A stretch of 64,000 nt of DNA from Chthoniobacteraceae bacterium (GTDB lineage: Bacteria; Verrucomicrobiota; Verrucomicrobiia; Chthoniobacterales; Chthoniobacteraceae). Shown here in pieces: positions 17,627-22,636 of the stretch. Location of the stretch: assembly GCA_947471505.1 (NCBI GenBank), contig CANIWM010000013.1:26510-90509 (forward strand). Direction: 5' to 3'. Under the pieces are notes generated by a model. The model saw nothing but the letters and a program-made list of their open reading frames with translations, searched no databases and was not told the DNA's origin. The position numbers and the translations under genes are program-made. How positions within the stretch are numbered: the first letter of the stretch is position 1; the number at the start of each line of letters is the position of its first letter.

Positions 17627-18253
17627 TTAGCGCCGAGGAACTTTAGGCGGCTCGGGATGAGGCTCAGGTGCGCAGACTCGCACAAAACGGCCCCCAAGCC
17701 TGAGAGAATAGACCCGAGATAAATCTCCGAGAGCCTCTCCGCCCTCGAAGATCGGGCTAAGTTGATCTCCAAACCCTGCGTCAACAATCGCCCGAGCAAC
17801 AGGCTCGACGGACGACAACGGAGCATCGAGTGGAACTCGAAACAGGATCGGAGAAAGTTCGGTCTGGCCCTCGAATAGCCTCTTTAGAATGACGACGAGT
17901 TCCTCCGACTTCATCGGTGTTGCGTTAAGGAAAACCCCGCCCTGCGCGCTGATATCGACGATTGGCGGGCAGCGGATAATATCATCCTGCGGAAACAGCG
18001 GGTCCGGCGGACACTTCTCGCCCTCCGTTAGCAACTCCGCCTCCACATGCGCAAGCCAGCCGTCGTAGCCCTTTGGCAAAGCGCCGATTTCATGAAGCGA
18101 CGCAACGATCTGCCGCTTCGGTTCATTCGTCCCCGTAGAAGTCGAAGTGCGCCAGTAGTGCACGGACGCAGTAACGAGCAGGAGCAAAGCTCCAATGATC
18201 ATTACCAATCTGCGGTTCGCGGTGGTCACGTATCGAATCCTTGTAGCAGCCAT
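17627..18253 (-). CDS. Single-pass membrane protein with possible ExbD/TolR-like domain
   Basis: 208 residues. A transmembrane helix at about 16-32 (MIIGALLLLVTASV) is followed by a soluble part. The stretch VDISAQGGVFLNATPM, SEELVVILKRLFEG, ILFRVPLDAP, VEPVARAIVDAGFGD follows the strand-helix-strand-helix pattern of the periplasmic ExbD/TolR domain, but the conserved membrane Asp is not seen and no exbB is adjacent. The similarity is my inference from pattern. It sits 44 bp downstream of a 53-residue membrane peptide gene and upstream of the HNH and rtcB genes. Confidence 0.5.
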   Translation of the reverse strand: MAATRIRYVTTANRRLVMIIGALLLLVTASVHYWRTSTSTGTNEPKRQIVASLHEIGALPKGYDGWLAHVEAELLTEGEKCPPDPLFPQDDIIRCPPIVDISAQGGVFLNATPMKSEELVVILKRLFEGQTELSPILFRVPLDAPLSSVEPVARAIVDAGFGDQLSPIFEGGEALGDLSRVYSLRLGGRFVRVCAPEPHPEPPKVPRR

Positions 18254-18296
18254 TCGCAATGTCAAAGCCTGCGGTTTGGAGAGTGCGCCCCCCAGA

Positions 18297-18458
18297 CTAA
18301 TGATGATTCGGCGGATGGTGCGTGTGCAAATCGCGCAGCACCGCGCCCGGCCCACATGGGTCGTCGAGCAATTTCCGCAGCGGCTTTGCGGGCGAGCGTC
18401 GCCGCATTGTGGAAAGTGCCAGCGATACGCCGAGCCCGAGGAAAAGTGCCGCGCTCAC
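18297..18458 (-). CDS. Small membrane peptide, 53 residues
   Basis: A GTG start at 18458 overlaps the TGA stop of the preceding gene (GTGA), giving 53 residues and a TAG stop at 18297. The N-terminus is one hydrophobic helix (ALFLGLGVSLALS) followed by basic residues (RRRS) and a His-rich tail (THHPPNHH). The translational-coupling geometry and membrane helix support a real gene; there is no recognised family. Confidence 0.45.
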   Translation of the reverse strand: MSAALFLGLGVSLALSTMRRRSPAKPLRKLLDDPCGPGAVLRDLHTHHPPNHH

Positions 18459-18838
18459 GTCACCGCCTCCGTTTCCTCCAGCACGGCCTCTAGCTCGGCA
18501 AAAAGCGCACGCGCCTTCTCCGCGCTGCCCGCATAGATGCAGCCGTCGCCGCGCTCATGCACGATGACAAACACGTCCCGCGCAAAGCGCAAAACCAGCC
18601 GCCCCAGCCGCCCATCGGCACCCGCCCGCTGCGCCCGGAAGATGCGATACGCATACACCTCCGCCAGCGTCACCAGCCCCGCCTCTGGCGATAGCTCGAA
18701 AGCCACCGCGTGCAGTTCCCCGCCCGCAAATGCAGCCCCGAGTTCGGCGAGGTCCGAGTGGATGTCATCGTTCGCAAAAGCCGTCCGGCCCCGCCCGCGC
18801 ACATCCGGCGCGAATTGATTTAGTGTGTGTGTGTTCAT
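18455..18838 (-). CDS. Hypothetical protein in the rtcB locus
   Basis: 127 residues from the ATG at 18838 (an ATG at 18850 would add four). No family recognised. The protein is Ala/Glu-rich with probable alpha/beta content; LVLRFARDVFVIVHERGDGCIYAG reads as two strands and a turn, and the C-terminus is an acidic helix. Its leader (GATTACTTTT, then ATGAACACA) nearly duplicates that of rtcB. It is translationally coupled to the small peptide at 18297. Confidence 0.6.
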   Translation of the reverse strand: MNTHTLNQFAPDVRGRGRTAFANDDIHSDLAELGAAFAGGELHAVAFELSPEAGLVTLAEVYAYRIFRAQRAGADGRLGRLVLRFARDVFVIVHERGDGCIYAGSAEKARALFAELEAVLEETEAVT

Positions 18839-19093
18839 AAAAGTAATCATCGGCTTCCGCCGGAACGACGCGACACGGAGAGTTTGCGGCGTATTTTCAA
18901 AAAGGAGCGTGGCTTTACGTAGTAATCCCGGCTCCGAGAGCGAAAGCCTCGCGGACCGTAGCCGCCGGAAAACCCGCCGAACGCCGCCGCTACCGCCCCT
19001 GCTTTTGAGACGGCGCACCGACGAACGTGTGGACGACGACGGAGGAAATCGCAGTCGGCGCGAGTTAAGAAAACCACTCGCTCGTAAAAATCC

Positions 19094-19130
19094 AGCGGGG
19101 CCGTGTGCTCGACACGCGGCCCCGCTTTTG
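19094..19130. terminator. Strong hairpin, probable terminator
   Basis: A 14-bp GC-rich stem (19094-19107 with 19113-19126; one G-T type pair) is followed by TTTTGGTTTT on the plus strand. On the minus strand it is followed by GGATTTTTA, so it may act in both directions. No gene on either strand obviously ends here; the 255 bp between it and 18838 is the upstream region of the gene at 18455. Confidence 0.65.
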
Positions 19131-19156
19131 GTTTTGTGCATCTGCAATTGAGAACA

Positions 19157-19759
19157 ATGACCGACACCGAGTATGAACAGATAATGAACGATGTGGACGT
19201 GGGAAGGGTGGAAATAGTCCCGCACATGGCCGGGGCAAAAAATCTGTTCCTCACCGTTTCACCGAGCCGCTTTAAGGCGCAAACAGGGTGCTCTGTTTGG
19301 GTGTCCTGCCACTTGACTCGAACAGTCGTGTATCTGCTGGATCCGCTGTTGGTTATAGCATCCGCAGTATTTGGATTTCACTGGGTTGGCGTCTATGGAC
19401 TGCTGCTGTCATTGCCGTGTCTATTTCTCTGGAGTTGGACGAAAATGTATTTCAGCACGGTCCTCCCTACAGGATGGACTGCTCTCTTCATGAGCGCCGG
19501 GATTACGTGCATTGGTGAGGCTTTCTTTAAGTCGCCTGTGGCACTGCCTTATTTTGGCTGTCTGGGTATGATGATCTTTCAAAATTACCTTCTCTACGCC
19601 GTCCCGCTCTCGGATGTTTTGAAGTGCGCTCATCGCAGCAAAGCAGCCTTTGAATTGTTTTGTGCGATAAGCAAAAACACAATCTCCCCAATCGTGACTG
19701 TAATTGAACGGCGCGAATATGTAGGGGACGAGGCAAAGAGAAGAATGGGCCGAAACTAG
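19157..19759 (+). CDS. Hypothetical multi-pass membrane protein
   Basis: 200 residues from the ATG at 19157. Four hydrophobic stretches lie in the middle (TVVYLLDPLLVIASAVF, WVGVYGLLLSLPCLFLW, WTALFMSAGITCIG, LGMMIFQNYLLYAV), with a charged C-terminal tail (VIERREYVGDEAKRR). The coding GC, near 50 %, is lower than that of neighbouring genes, which suggests recent acquisition. It ends 22 bp before the tRNA array. No family recognised. Confidence 0.6.
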   Translation: MTDTEYEQIMNDVDVGRVEIVPHMAGAKNLFLTVSPSRFKAQTGCSVWVSCHLTRTVVYLLDPLLVIASAVFGFHWVGVYGLLLSLPCLFLWSWTKMYFSTVLPTGWTALFMSAGITCIGEAFFKSPVALPYFGCLGMMIFQNYLLYAVPLSDVLKCAHRSKAAFELFCAISKNTISPIVTVIERREYVGDEAKRRMGRN

Positions 19760-19780
19760 CTGAGCCATGAGAATGTAAAC

Positions 19781-19856
19781 TGGTAGTCGCGGAAGGATTC
19801 GCACCTTCACTGGCGGCGTTCTCAACGCCGTGCCTCTGCTGTTGGGCTACGCGACC
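19781..19856 (-). tRNA. tRNA-Leu(GAG)-like, array position 15
   Basis: 7-bp acceptor (GGTCGCG with CGCGACT), encoded CCA, anticodon stem CGGCG/CGCCG with loop TTGAGAA (anticodon GAG). The T loop is TGCGAAT (G at position 55) and the D loop lacks GG. The variable loop has only five bases, unlike normal class II Leu tRNAs, so the identity may be altered. Confidence 0.7.
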
Positions 19857-19859
19857 GTT

Positions 19860-19938
19860 TGGGCATCTGCAGCCGGACTCGCACCGGCTAGGACACGCTT
19901 GAAAGGCGTGGCGCTCGACTACTTTGCATTCGCAGACG
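19860..19938 (-). tRNA. tRNA-Glu(TTC)-like, array position 14
   Basis: Acceptor CGTCTGC with GCAGATG, extendable to 8 bp; encoded CCA; anticodon stem CACGC/GCGTG with loop CTTTCAA (anticodon TTC); T arm GCCGG, TGCGAGT, CCGGC. The D arm is irregular. Confidence 0.7.
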
Positions 19939-19948
19939 TTTTGAAATA

Positions 19949-20039
19949 TGGCGGAATGCGGAGGGCATGCTCCCCTTGCGCTTTGGGCGCACGATGTCTT
20001 TAGCACAGACTCCCGGCTCGCTGGTCCGGTTCACGTTCC
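19949..20039 (-). tRNA. tRNA-Ser(GCT)-like, array position 13
   Basis: Acceptor GGAACGT with GCATTCC (one mismatch), discriminator G, encoded CCA. Anticodon loop GTGCTAA gives GCT. A proper long variable arm (TGCGC, CCAAA, GCGCA) marks class II. The T loop AGCATGC also has G at position 55. Confidence 0.7.
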
Positions 20040-20050
20040 GTTTTCGAAGT

Positions 20051-20190
20051 TGGTCCCGACGGTAGGAGTTGCCGCACCAGCGGCTACGCAGTATGCGCTC
20101 CGCGTGCGTAGAAAGGCGCTTTCGCGCCACGCGTTACACCCACACTATCCGAGGTCTGAGCTCGGTGCCTCTGCATTGGGCTACGTCGGG
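20051..20190 (-). tRNA. tRNA-Leu(CAG)-like with large insertion, array position 12
   Basis: Perfect 7-bp acceptor (CCCGACG with CGTCGGG), discriminator A, CCA, and a perfect anticodon arm CCGAG/CTCGG with loop CTCAGAC (anticodon CAG). Between the anticodon arm and the 3' acceptor lie about 85 bases instead of the usual 30-35. This segment contains a GGCGC-GAAA-GCGCC hairpin enclosed by CGCGTG/CACGCG. The T arm is hard to define. Confidence 0.55.
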
Positions 20191-20194
20191 GAAA

Positions 20195-20271
20195 TGGTGC
20201 TCGCGGCAGGACTCTAACCTGCAACCGCTGCGTTCGAAGCGCAGAACTCTATACAATTGAGCTACGCGAGC
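20195..20271 (-). tRNA. tRNA-Arg(TCG), array position 11
   Basis: Perfect 7-bp acceptor (GCTCGCG with CGCGAGC), encoded CCA, anticodon stem CTGCG/CGCAG with loop CTTCGAA (anticodon TCG), T arm GCAGG, TTAGAGT, CCTGC. One of only two array members that keep T at position 55. Confidence 0.85.
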
Positions 20272-20350
20272 ATTTTGAAAATCGGGAGGACTGCTGATTT
20301 GAAGACTGTTTGCCCGCGCGGGTCGAGCGGCAACTTGTTTCATTAAAAAG

Positions 20351-20427
20351 TGGAGTGAGCCCCCGGAGTCGCACCGGGTAAGAGCGGGGTTGCAGCCCGC
20401 CGCCTCCACGACTTTGGCATGGCTCAC
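20351..20427 (-). tRNA. tRNA-Cys(GCA)-like, array position 10
   Basis: Perfect acceptor (GTGAGCC with GGCTCAC), discriminator T, CCA, anticodon stem GCGGG/CCCGC with loop CTGCAAC (anticodon GCA), T arm CCCGG, TGCGACT, CCGGG. The D arm is irregular. The 79 bases before it in the array (20272-20350) hold no tRNA. Confidence 0.75.
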
Positions 20428-20439
20428 GTTTTCGGAAAA

Positions 20440-20516
20440 TGGGGAGGCCAGTGGGATTCGCACCCGACACAACGGAATTCACAGTTCCGTATGCTCACTC
20501 TTACATTATGGCCTCC
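20440..20516 (-). tRNA. tRNA-His(GTG)-like, array position 9
   Basis: Acceptor GAGGCCA with TGGCCTC plus an extra 5' G that can pair with discriminator C, the His identity feature. Anticodon loop CTGTGAA (GTG). T loop TGCGAAT; the T stem has two mismatches. CCA is encoded. Confidence 0.75.
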
Positions 20517-20531
20517 ATTTGAAAATTGCCC

Positions 20532-20581
20532 GGTCGGAGGGGCGCGCGGCCGGTGTGCCGCGCCCCCTACTTTCTCCGACC
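20532..20581. repeat. Palindromic spacer between tRNA-His and tRNA-Phe
   Basis: Outer arms GGTCGGAG (20532-20539) and CTCCGACC (20574-20581) enclose an inner GC-rich stem (GGGGCG.GCGGC with GCCGCGCCCC). It occupies nearly all of the 70-bp spacer. Confidence 0.75.
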
Positions 20582-20586
20582 TCATC

Positions 20587-20662
20587 TGGCCGCTGGACCC
20601 GGAATCGCACCGGGATCGCCCGCTTTTCAGACGGGTGCATTGACTGACTCTGCCATCCAGCG
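20587..20662 (-). tRNA. tRNA-Phe(GAA)-like, array position 8
   Basis: Perfect acceptor (CGCTGGA with TCCAGCG), discriminator G, CCA, anticodon loop CTGAAAA (GAA), T arm CCCGG, TGCGATT, CCGGG. The 5' C is unusual for Phe. Confidence 0.78.
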
Positions 20663-20666
20663 AAAT

Positions 20667-20740
20667 TGGTCCTTGGGCGTGGTAACGCTCCACGGTCTTG
20701 CGGTTATCGGCCGCGTGCTCTGCTTTTGAGCTACTCAAGG
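20667..20740 (-). tRNA. tRNA-Ile(GAT)-like, array position 7
   Basis: Acceptor CCTTGAG with CCCAAGG (one mismatch), discriminator A, CCA, D arm TAGCTCAAAAGCAGAGCA with no GG. Anticodon loop CCGATAA gives GAT but has C in place of the near-universal T33. T arm CGTGG, AGCGTTA, CCACG. Confidence 0.65.
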
Positions 20741-20745
20741 AAAAG

Positions 20746-20820
20746 CGGCACCAGCGCTTGGCATCGCACCAAGACCTCAAGCCTTAACAGGGCCGCAGAC
20801 TACTGTTATCCCACACTGGT
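20746..20820 (-). tRNA. tRNA-Asn(GTT)-like, array position 6
   Basis: Acceptor ACCAGTG with CGCTGGT, discriminator G, then CCG rather than an encoded CCA, the only array member without it. Anticodon loop CTGTTAA (GTT). T arm CTTGG, TGCGATG, CCAAG. Confidence 0.65.
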
Positions 20821-20825
20821 AAAGA

Positions 20826-20900
20826 TGGAGCGTCCGGCGGGTGCTTCCCCCGCGTGATTCGATTTGGAAGATCGATGCCTGGATGTTCGGCCACAGACGC
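20826..20900 (-). tRNA. tRNA-Gly(TCC)-like, array position 5
   Basis: Acceptor GCGTCTG with CGGACGC, discriminator T, CCA, anticodon stem TCGAT/ATCGA with loop CTTCCAA (TCC). The T stem GCGGG/CCCGC closes a GGAAGCA loop that matches no canonical T loop. Confidence 0.7.
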
Positions 20901-20909
20901 TTTTGAAAT

Positions 20910-20985
20910 TGGTCGCGCGCCCCGGTGCTGCCCCGGGTATCCCCTGATCCCAAATCAGGTGGGTTCGCTGTCTCCCTCGCACGCG
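20910..20985 (-). tRNA. tRNA-Pro(TGG)-like, array position 4
   Basis: Acceptor CGCGTGC with GCGCGCG, discriminator A, CCA, anticodon stem CCTGA/TCAGG with loop TTTGGGA (TGG), T stem CCCGG/CCGGG with loop GGCAGCA. Confidence 0.75.
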
Positions 20986-20990
20986 TTTTC

Positions 20991-21089
20991 CATCGAACCC
21001 ACAGCCGACAAGAAGAGCCCAGAGCCCCCACGTTCACTCCGTATTCAGGCCGCTCCTCCGAGCCCCTCGTGTCGGCTGTGGATTCGATG
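20991..21089. repeat. Palindromic spacer between tRNA-Pro and tRNA-Tyr
   Basis: 20-base arms at 20991-21010 and 21070-21089 (CATCGAACCCACAGCCGACA and its near-exact complement) bound a 59-base loop. Confidence 0.8.
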
Positions 21090-21100
21090 ATGAAATTAAA

Positions 21101-21185
21101 TGGTGCGGCGTCCGGGTAATGCTCCCGACCGGCGAGGTGCGCCGAGGTTACAGCTCGGTTCGCGTCTTTAGCGATCTACCGCCGC
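21101..21185 (-). tRNA. tRNA-Tyr(GTA)-like, array position 3
   Basis: Acceptor GCGGCGG with ACGCCGC (last pair mismatched), discriminator A, CCA, anticodon stem CCGAG/CTCGG with loop CTGTAAC (GTA), a class II variable arm, T loop AGCATTA. A canonical tRNA-Tyr with the same anticodon is at 38521, so this is a second, divergent copy. Confidence 0.72.
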
Positions 21186-21187
21186 AA

Positions 21188-21247
21188 TTTTGGCCCGCGA
21201 AATACGCGAAAAAGCACGAAAGAATTTCGCGCTTTTCGCGGGCCAAA
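21188..21247. repeat. Palindromic spacer between tRNA-Tyr and tRNA-Met
   Basis: Arms at 21188-21202 and 21234-21247 (TTTGGCCCGCGAAA and complement) fill the whole spacer. Confidence 0.8.
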
Positions 21248-21254
21248 TGAAAAT

Positions 21255-21330
21255 TGGTCGCAGGGGCGGGGATCGAACCCGCGCGTGGACGGCTTATGAG
21301 GCCGTTGCCTTTCCTCTTGGCGACCCTGCA
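21255..21330 (-). tRNA. tRNA-Met(CAT), array position 2
   Basis: Acceptor TGCAGGG with CCCTGCG, CCA, anticodon loop CTCATAA (CAT), D loop containing GG, and canonical T loop TTCGATC. It is the most conventional member of the array. Elongator Met or lysidine-modified Ile identity cannot be separated from sequence. Confidence 0.85.
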
Positions 21331-21345
21331 AAATGAATAAGGTTC

Positions 21346-21393
21346 CGCAGAGGGAGGCGTGCGATTCCAACAACCACGCACCCTCCCTCTGCG
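21346..21393. repeat. Palindromic spacer between tRNA-Met and tRNA-Trp
   Basis: Arms at 21346-21363 and 21377-21393 (CGCAGAGGGAGG and complement). Confidence 0.78.
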
Positions 21394-21433
21394 TTCCCCT
21401 CACAAAACTCCGACACTCGTCGGAAAAGAAAAC

Positions 21434-21507
21434 TGGCACGGCGTCCCGGTGATGCTCCGGGCGGATCTGGTTTTGGAGACCTGACTGCGCAAGCTGGCGC
21501 ACGCCGT
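21434..21507 (-). tRNA. tRNA-Trp(CCA)-like, array position 1
   Basis: Perfect acceptor ACGGCGT with ACGCCGT, discriminator G, encoded CCA, anticodon loop CTCCAAA (CCA), T arm CCCGG, AGCATCA, CCGGG. The anticodon stem has one A-A mismatch. Confidence 0.7.
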
Positions 21508-21518
21508 ATGTAAATCTG

Positions 21519-21585
21519 GCCAGGCAGGCCGCGAATGACCGAGCACTGCTGAAAGCTCCCGGAGCCCACTCGCGTCCTGCGTGGC
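21519..21585. repeat. Imperfect palindrome upstream of the array tRNAs
   Basis: A 14-step stem (GCAGG, mismatch, CGCGAGTG with its complement) folds the whole segment. It begins with TGGCC on the plus strand and so resembles a CCA end, but no anticodon arm forms. Confidence 0.65.
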
Positions 21586-21599
21586 TGATAAGAAAACTG

Positions 21600-21692
21600 A
21601 TGAACCGCAAAGGGCGTGAAGAGCTCGGAGCAACCAACCTCACTTGTCTTGCCGACCTCACCTCCGCGCCCCTCACGTCCTTTGCGGTTCAT
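21600..21692. repeat. Palindrome upstream of the tRNA array
   Basis: Arms at 21600-21618 and 21673-21692 (ATGAACCGCAAAGG and complement) enclose a 54-base loop. Confidence 0.78.
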
Positions 21693-21709
21693 TATATAAA
21701 AAGAACGAA

Positions 21710-21810
21710 CACCGCTGCCAGTCGTCGGCCCACTCGGGCCGGGACTCGCACCCGCAGGATTTCTCGGCGGATGTTTCGGTGTTTCAGGCACACCTCCCGT
21801 CGGCGCGGTG
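21710..21810 (-). ncRNA. Degenerate tRNA-like element, possible Gln(CTG) anticodon
   Basis: An anticodon-arm-like hairpin (GGTGT, GCCTGAA, ACACC; anticodon CTG with C33) and a T-arm-like GGGTGCGAGTCCC are present, enclosed by CACCGC/GCGGTG. There is no CCA and no normal D arm, so it is probably a tRNA pseudogene at the leading end of the array. Confidence 0.3.
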
Positions 21811-21939
21811 ACGCGCCAAAAGCCCTCAGAATGTAAAAAAGATGATCGATAGATTCATCGGAAGCGTGAGAGCCGGGCAGGGCGGTGCGTGAGCGTATTC
21901 ACGCTATCGCTATATGATAGCCATGACTTCGCTTGACAC

Positions 21940-22069
21940 TACGTATGGGTATGGCACCGTGGTTGCGGTTGCCGTTCCTTAAGCTGTTCCTTGCTGGGAT
22001 ATGCCGGACCTGGTGGCCGACTCAGACCTCGTCGTCAGTTTGCGCTGACGGCGGGGTCGCTTCTTTTTT
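21940..22069 (+). ncRNA. Candidate structured small RNA
   Basis: The 240 bp between the array and the terminator at 22024 has no ORF of note. A TTGACA (21933-21938) precedes it, though no good -10 is visible. The stretch folds into a GGCA-CCG/CGG-TGCC hairpin, has a direct repeat GTTCCTT, and ends at a clear plus-strand terminator. It is divergent from the array. No match to 6S, tmRNA or SRP RNA was recognised. Confidence 0.3.
22024..22069 (+). terminator. Rho-independent terminator
   Basis: Stem 22024-22037 with 22045-22058 (GACCTCGTCGTCAG paired with CTGACGGCGGGGTC), followed by CTTCTTTTTT. It implies a plus-strand transcript from the 21.9-22.0 kb region. Confidence 0.75.
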
Positions 22070-22201
22070 GGATGAATGCGTTTCGTTCGTTACTCGATGG
22101 ATGGATTCCTTTCGTTTGGTTGATTGATAAAATTTCGGTCTAGCGGGATGTTTCGGTTCTGCGGGTGACGGTTTCGGTTTTGGAAGGTCTTTCTGGGAAA
22201 C

Positions 22202-22238
22202 AAAAAACCCTGTCCGCCTTTTAGCGAACAGGGTTTTC
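22202..22238. terminator. Bidirectional terminator
   Basis: A 10-bp stem AAAACCCTGT/ACAGGGTTTT has a CGC/GCG inner stem. On the minus strand it is followed by a T-run and lies 30 bp after the small ORF ending at 22268. The A/T-rich flanks allow either direction. Confidence 0.75.
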
Positions 22239-22267
22239 TGGAAAAATTGGTTTCCTGAAAGTTGCGG

Positions 22268-22462
22268 CTATAATGCCGCCCTGTTCGCCTCCGTAATGAG
22301 CATCGGGTTGAGTTCAAATTTGCCGGACCCATTCACGACTGGATGCCAGTCTGCCCGAACAAAACTCGTCGCCGCATAGCCGCACCCATTCATACGGACC
22401 ATCCCGACAGCGGATGCTATCGGAGCGGTTTGCGTTGAAATGATGTTGCGTAGCGAGTTCAT
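22268..22462 (-). CDS. Possible small protein, 64 residues
   Basis: 64 residues starting MNSLRNII. A sigma-70-like promoter (TTGACG, 17-bp spacer, TATTCG) lies just upstream and a terminator just downstream, so a monocistronic transcript of about 270 bases is plausible. No ribosome-binding site is evident; the leader would be about 15 bases. GC is near 50 %. No family recognised, and a regulatory RNA is an alternative reading of the same transcript. Confidence 0.35.
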   Translation of the reverse strand: MNSLRNIISTQTAPIASAVGMVRMNGCGYAATSFVRADWHPVVNGSGKFELNPMLITEANRAAL

Positions 22463-22483
22463 TGAATTTGAAAGTGCAGCGAC

Positions 22484-22512
22484 GAATACACGGCCATCTA
22501 TATGTCGTCAAT
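22484..22512 (-). promoter_or_regulatory. Sigma-70-type promoter for the small transcript
   Basis: On the minus strand -35 TTGACG (22512-22507), spacer of 17, -10 TATTCG (22489-22484). Transcription would start near 22477. Confidence 0.5.
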
Positions 22513-22636
22513 AGATTTTTTACGTTTTCTGACAGATTTCTTTTCGCATAGGGAATTTCATCTTTCGCCCGAGCCGGGGATATATTGCGGCTAGTTCGCT
22601 TTGACGCGCCGCCGCTCGCCGCGATACACGCAGCGG

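Noticed and set aside
18841..19093. Coding gene in the gap upstream of 18838
   Set aside because: Short frames occur on both strands, including a Gly/Arg-rich one, but none has a start context or family, and the strand cannot be decided.
21519..21585. A sixteenth CCA-ending tRNA
   Set aside because: The segment folds as one long imperfect hairpin; no anticodon arm with a seven-base loop forms and only a TGG (CCA) is shared.
19781..21810. CRISPR array
   Set aside because: Units are tRNA genes with different sequences; there are no identical direct repeats of 25-40 bp with regular spacers and no cas genes.
21940..22069. SRP (4.5S) RNA on the minus strand, from a CCAGGTCCGG similarity
   Set aside because: The conserved GGAA tetraloop context and second strand of the SRP hairpin are absent, and the terminator is on the opposite strand.
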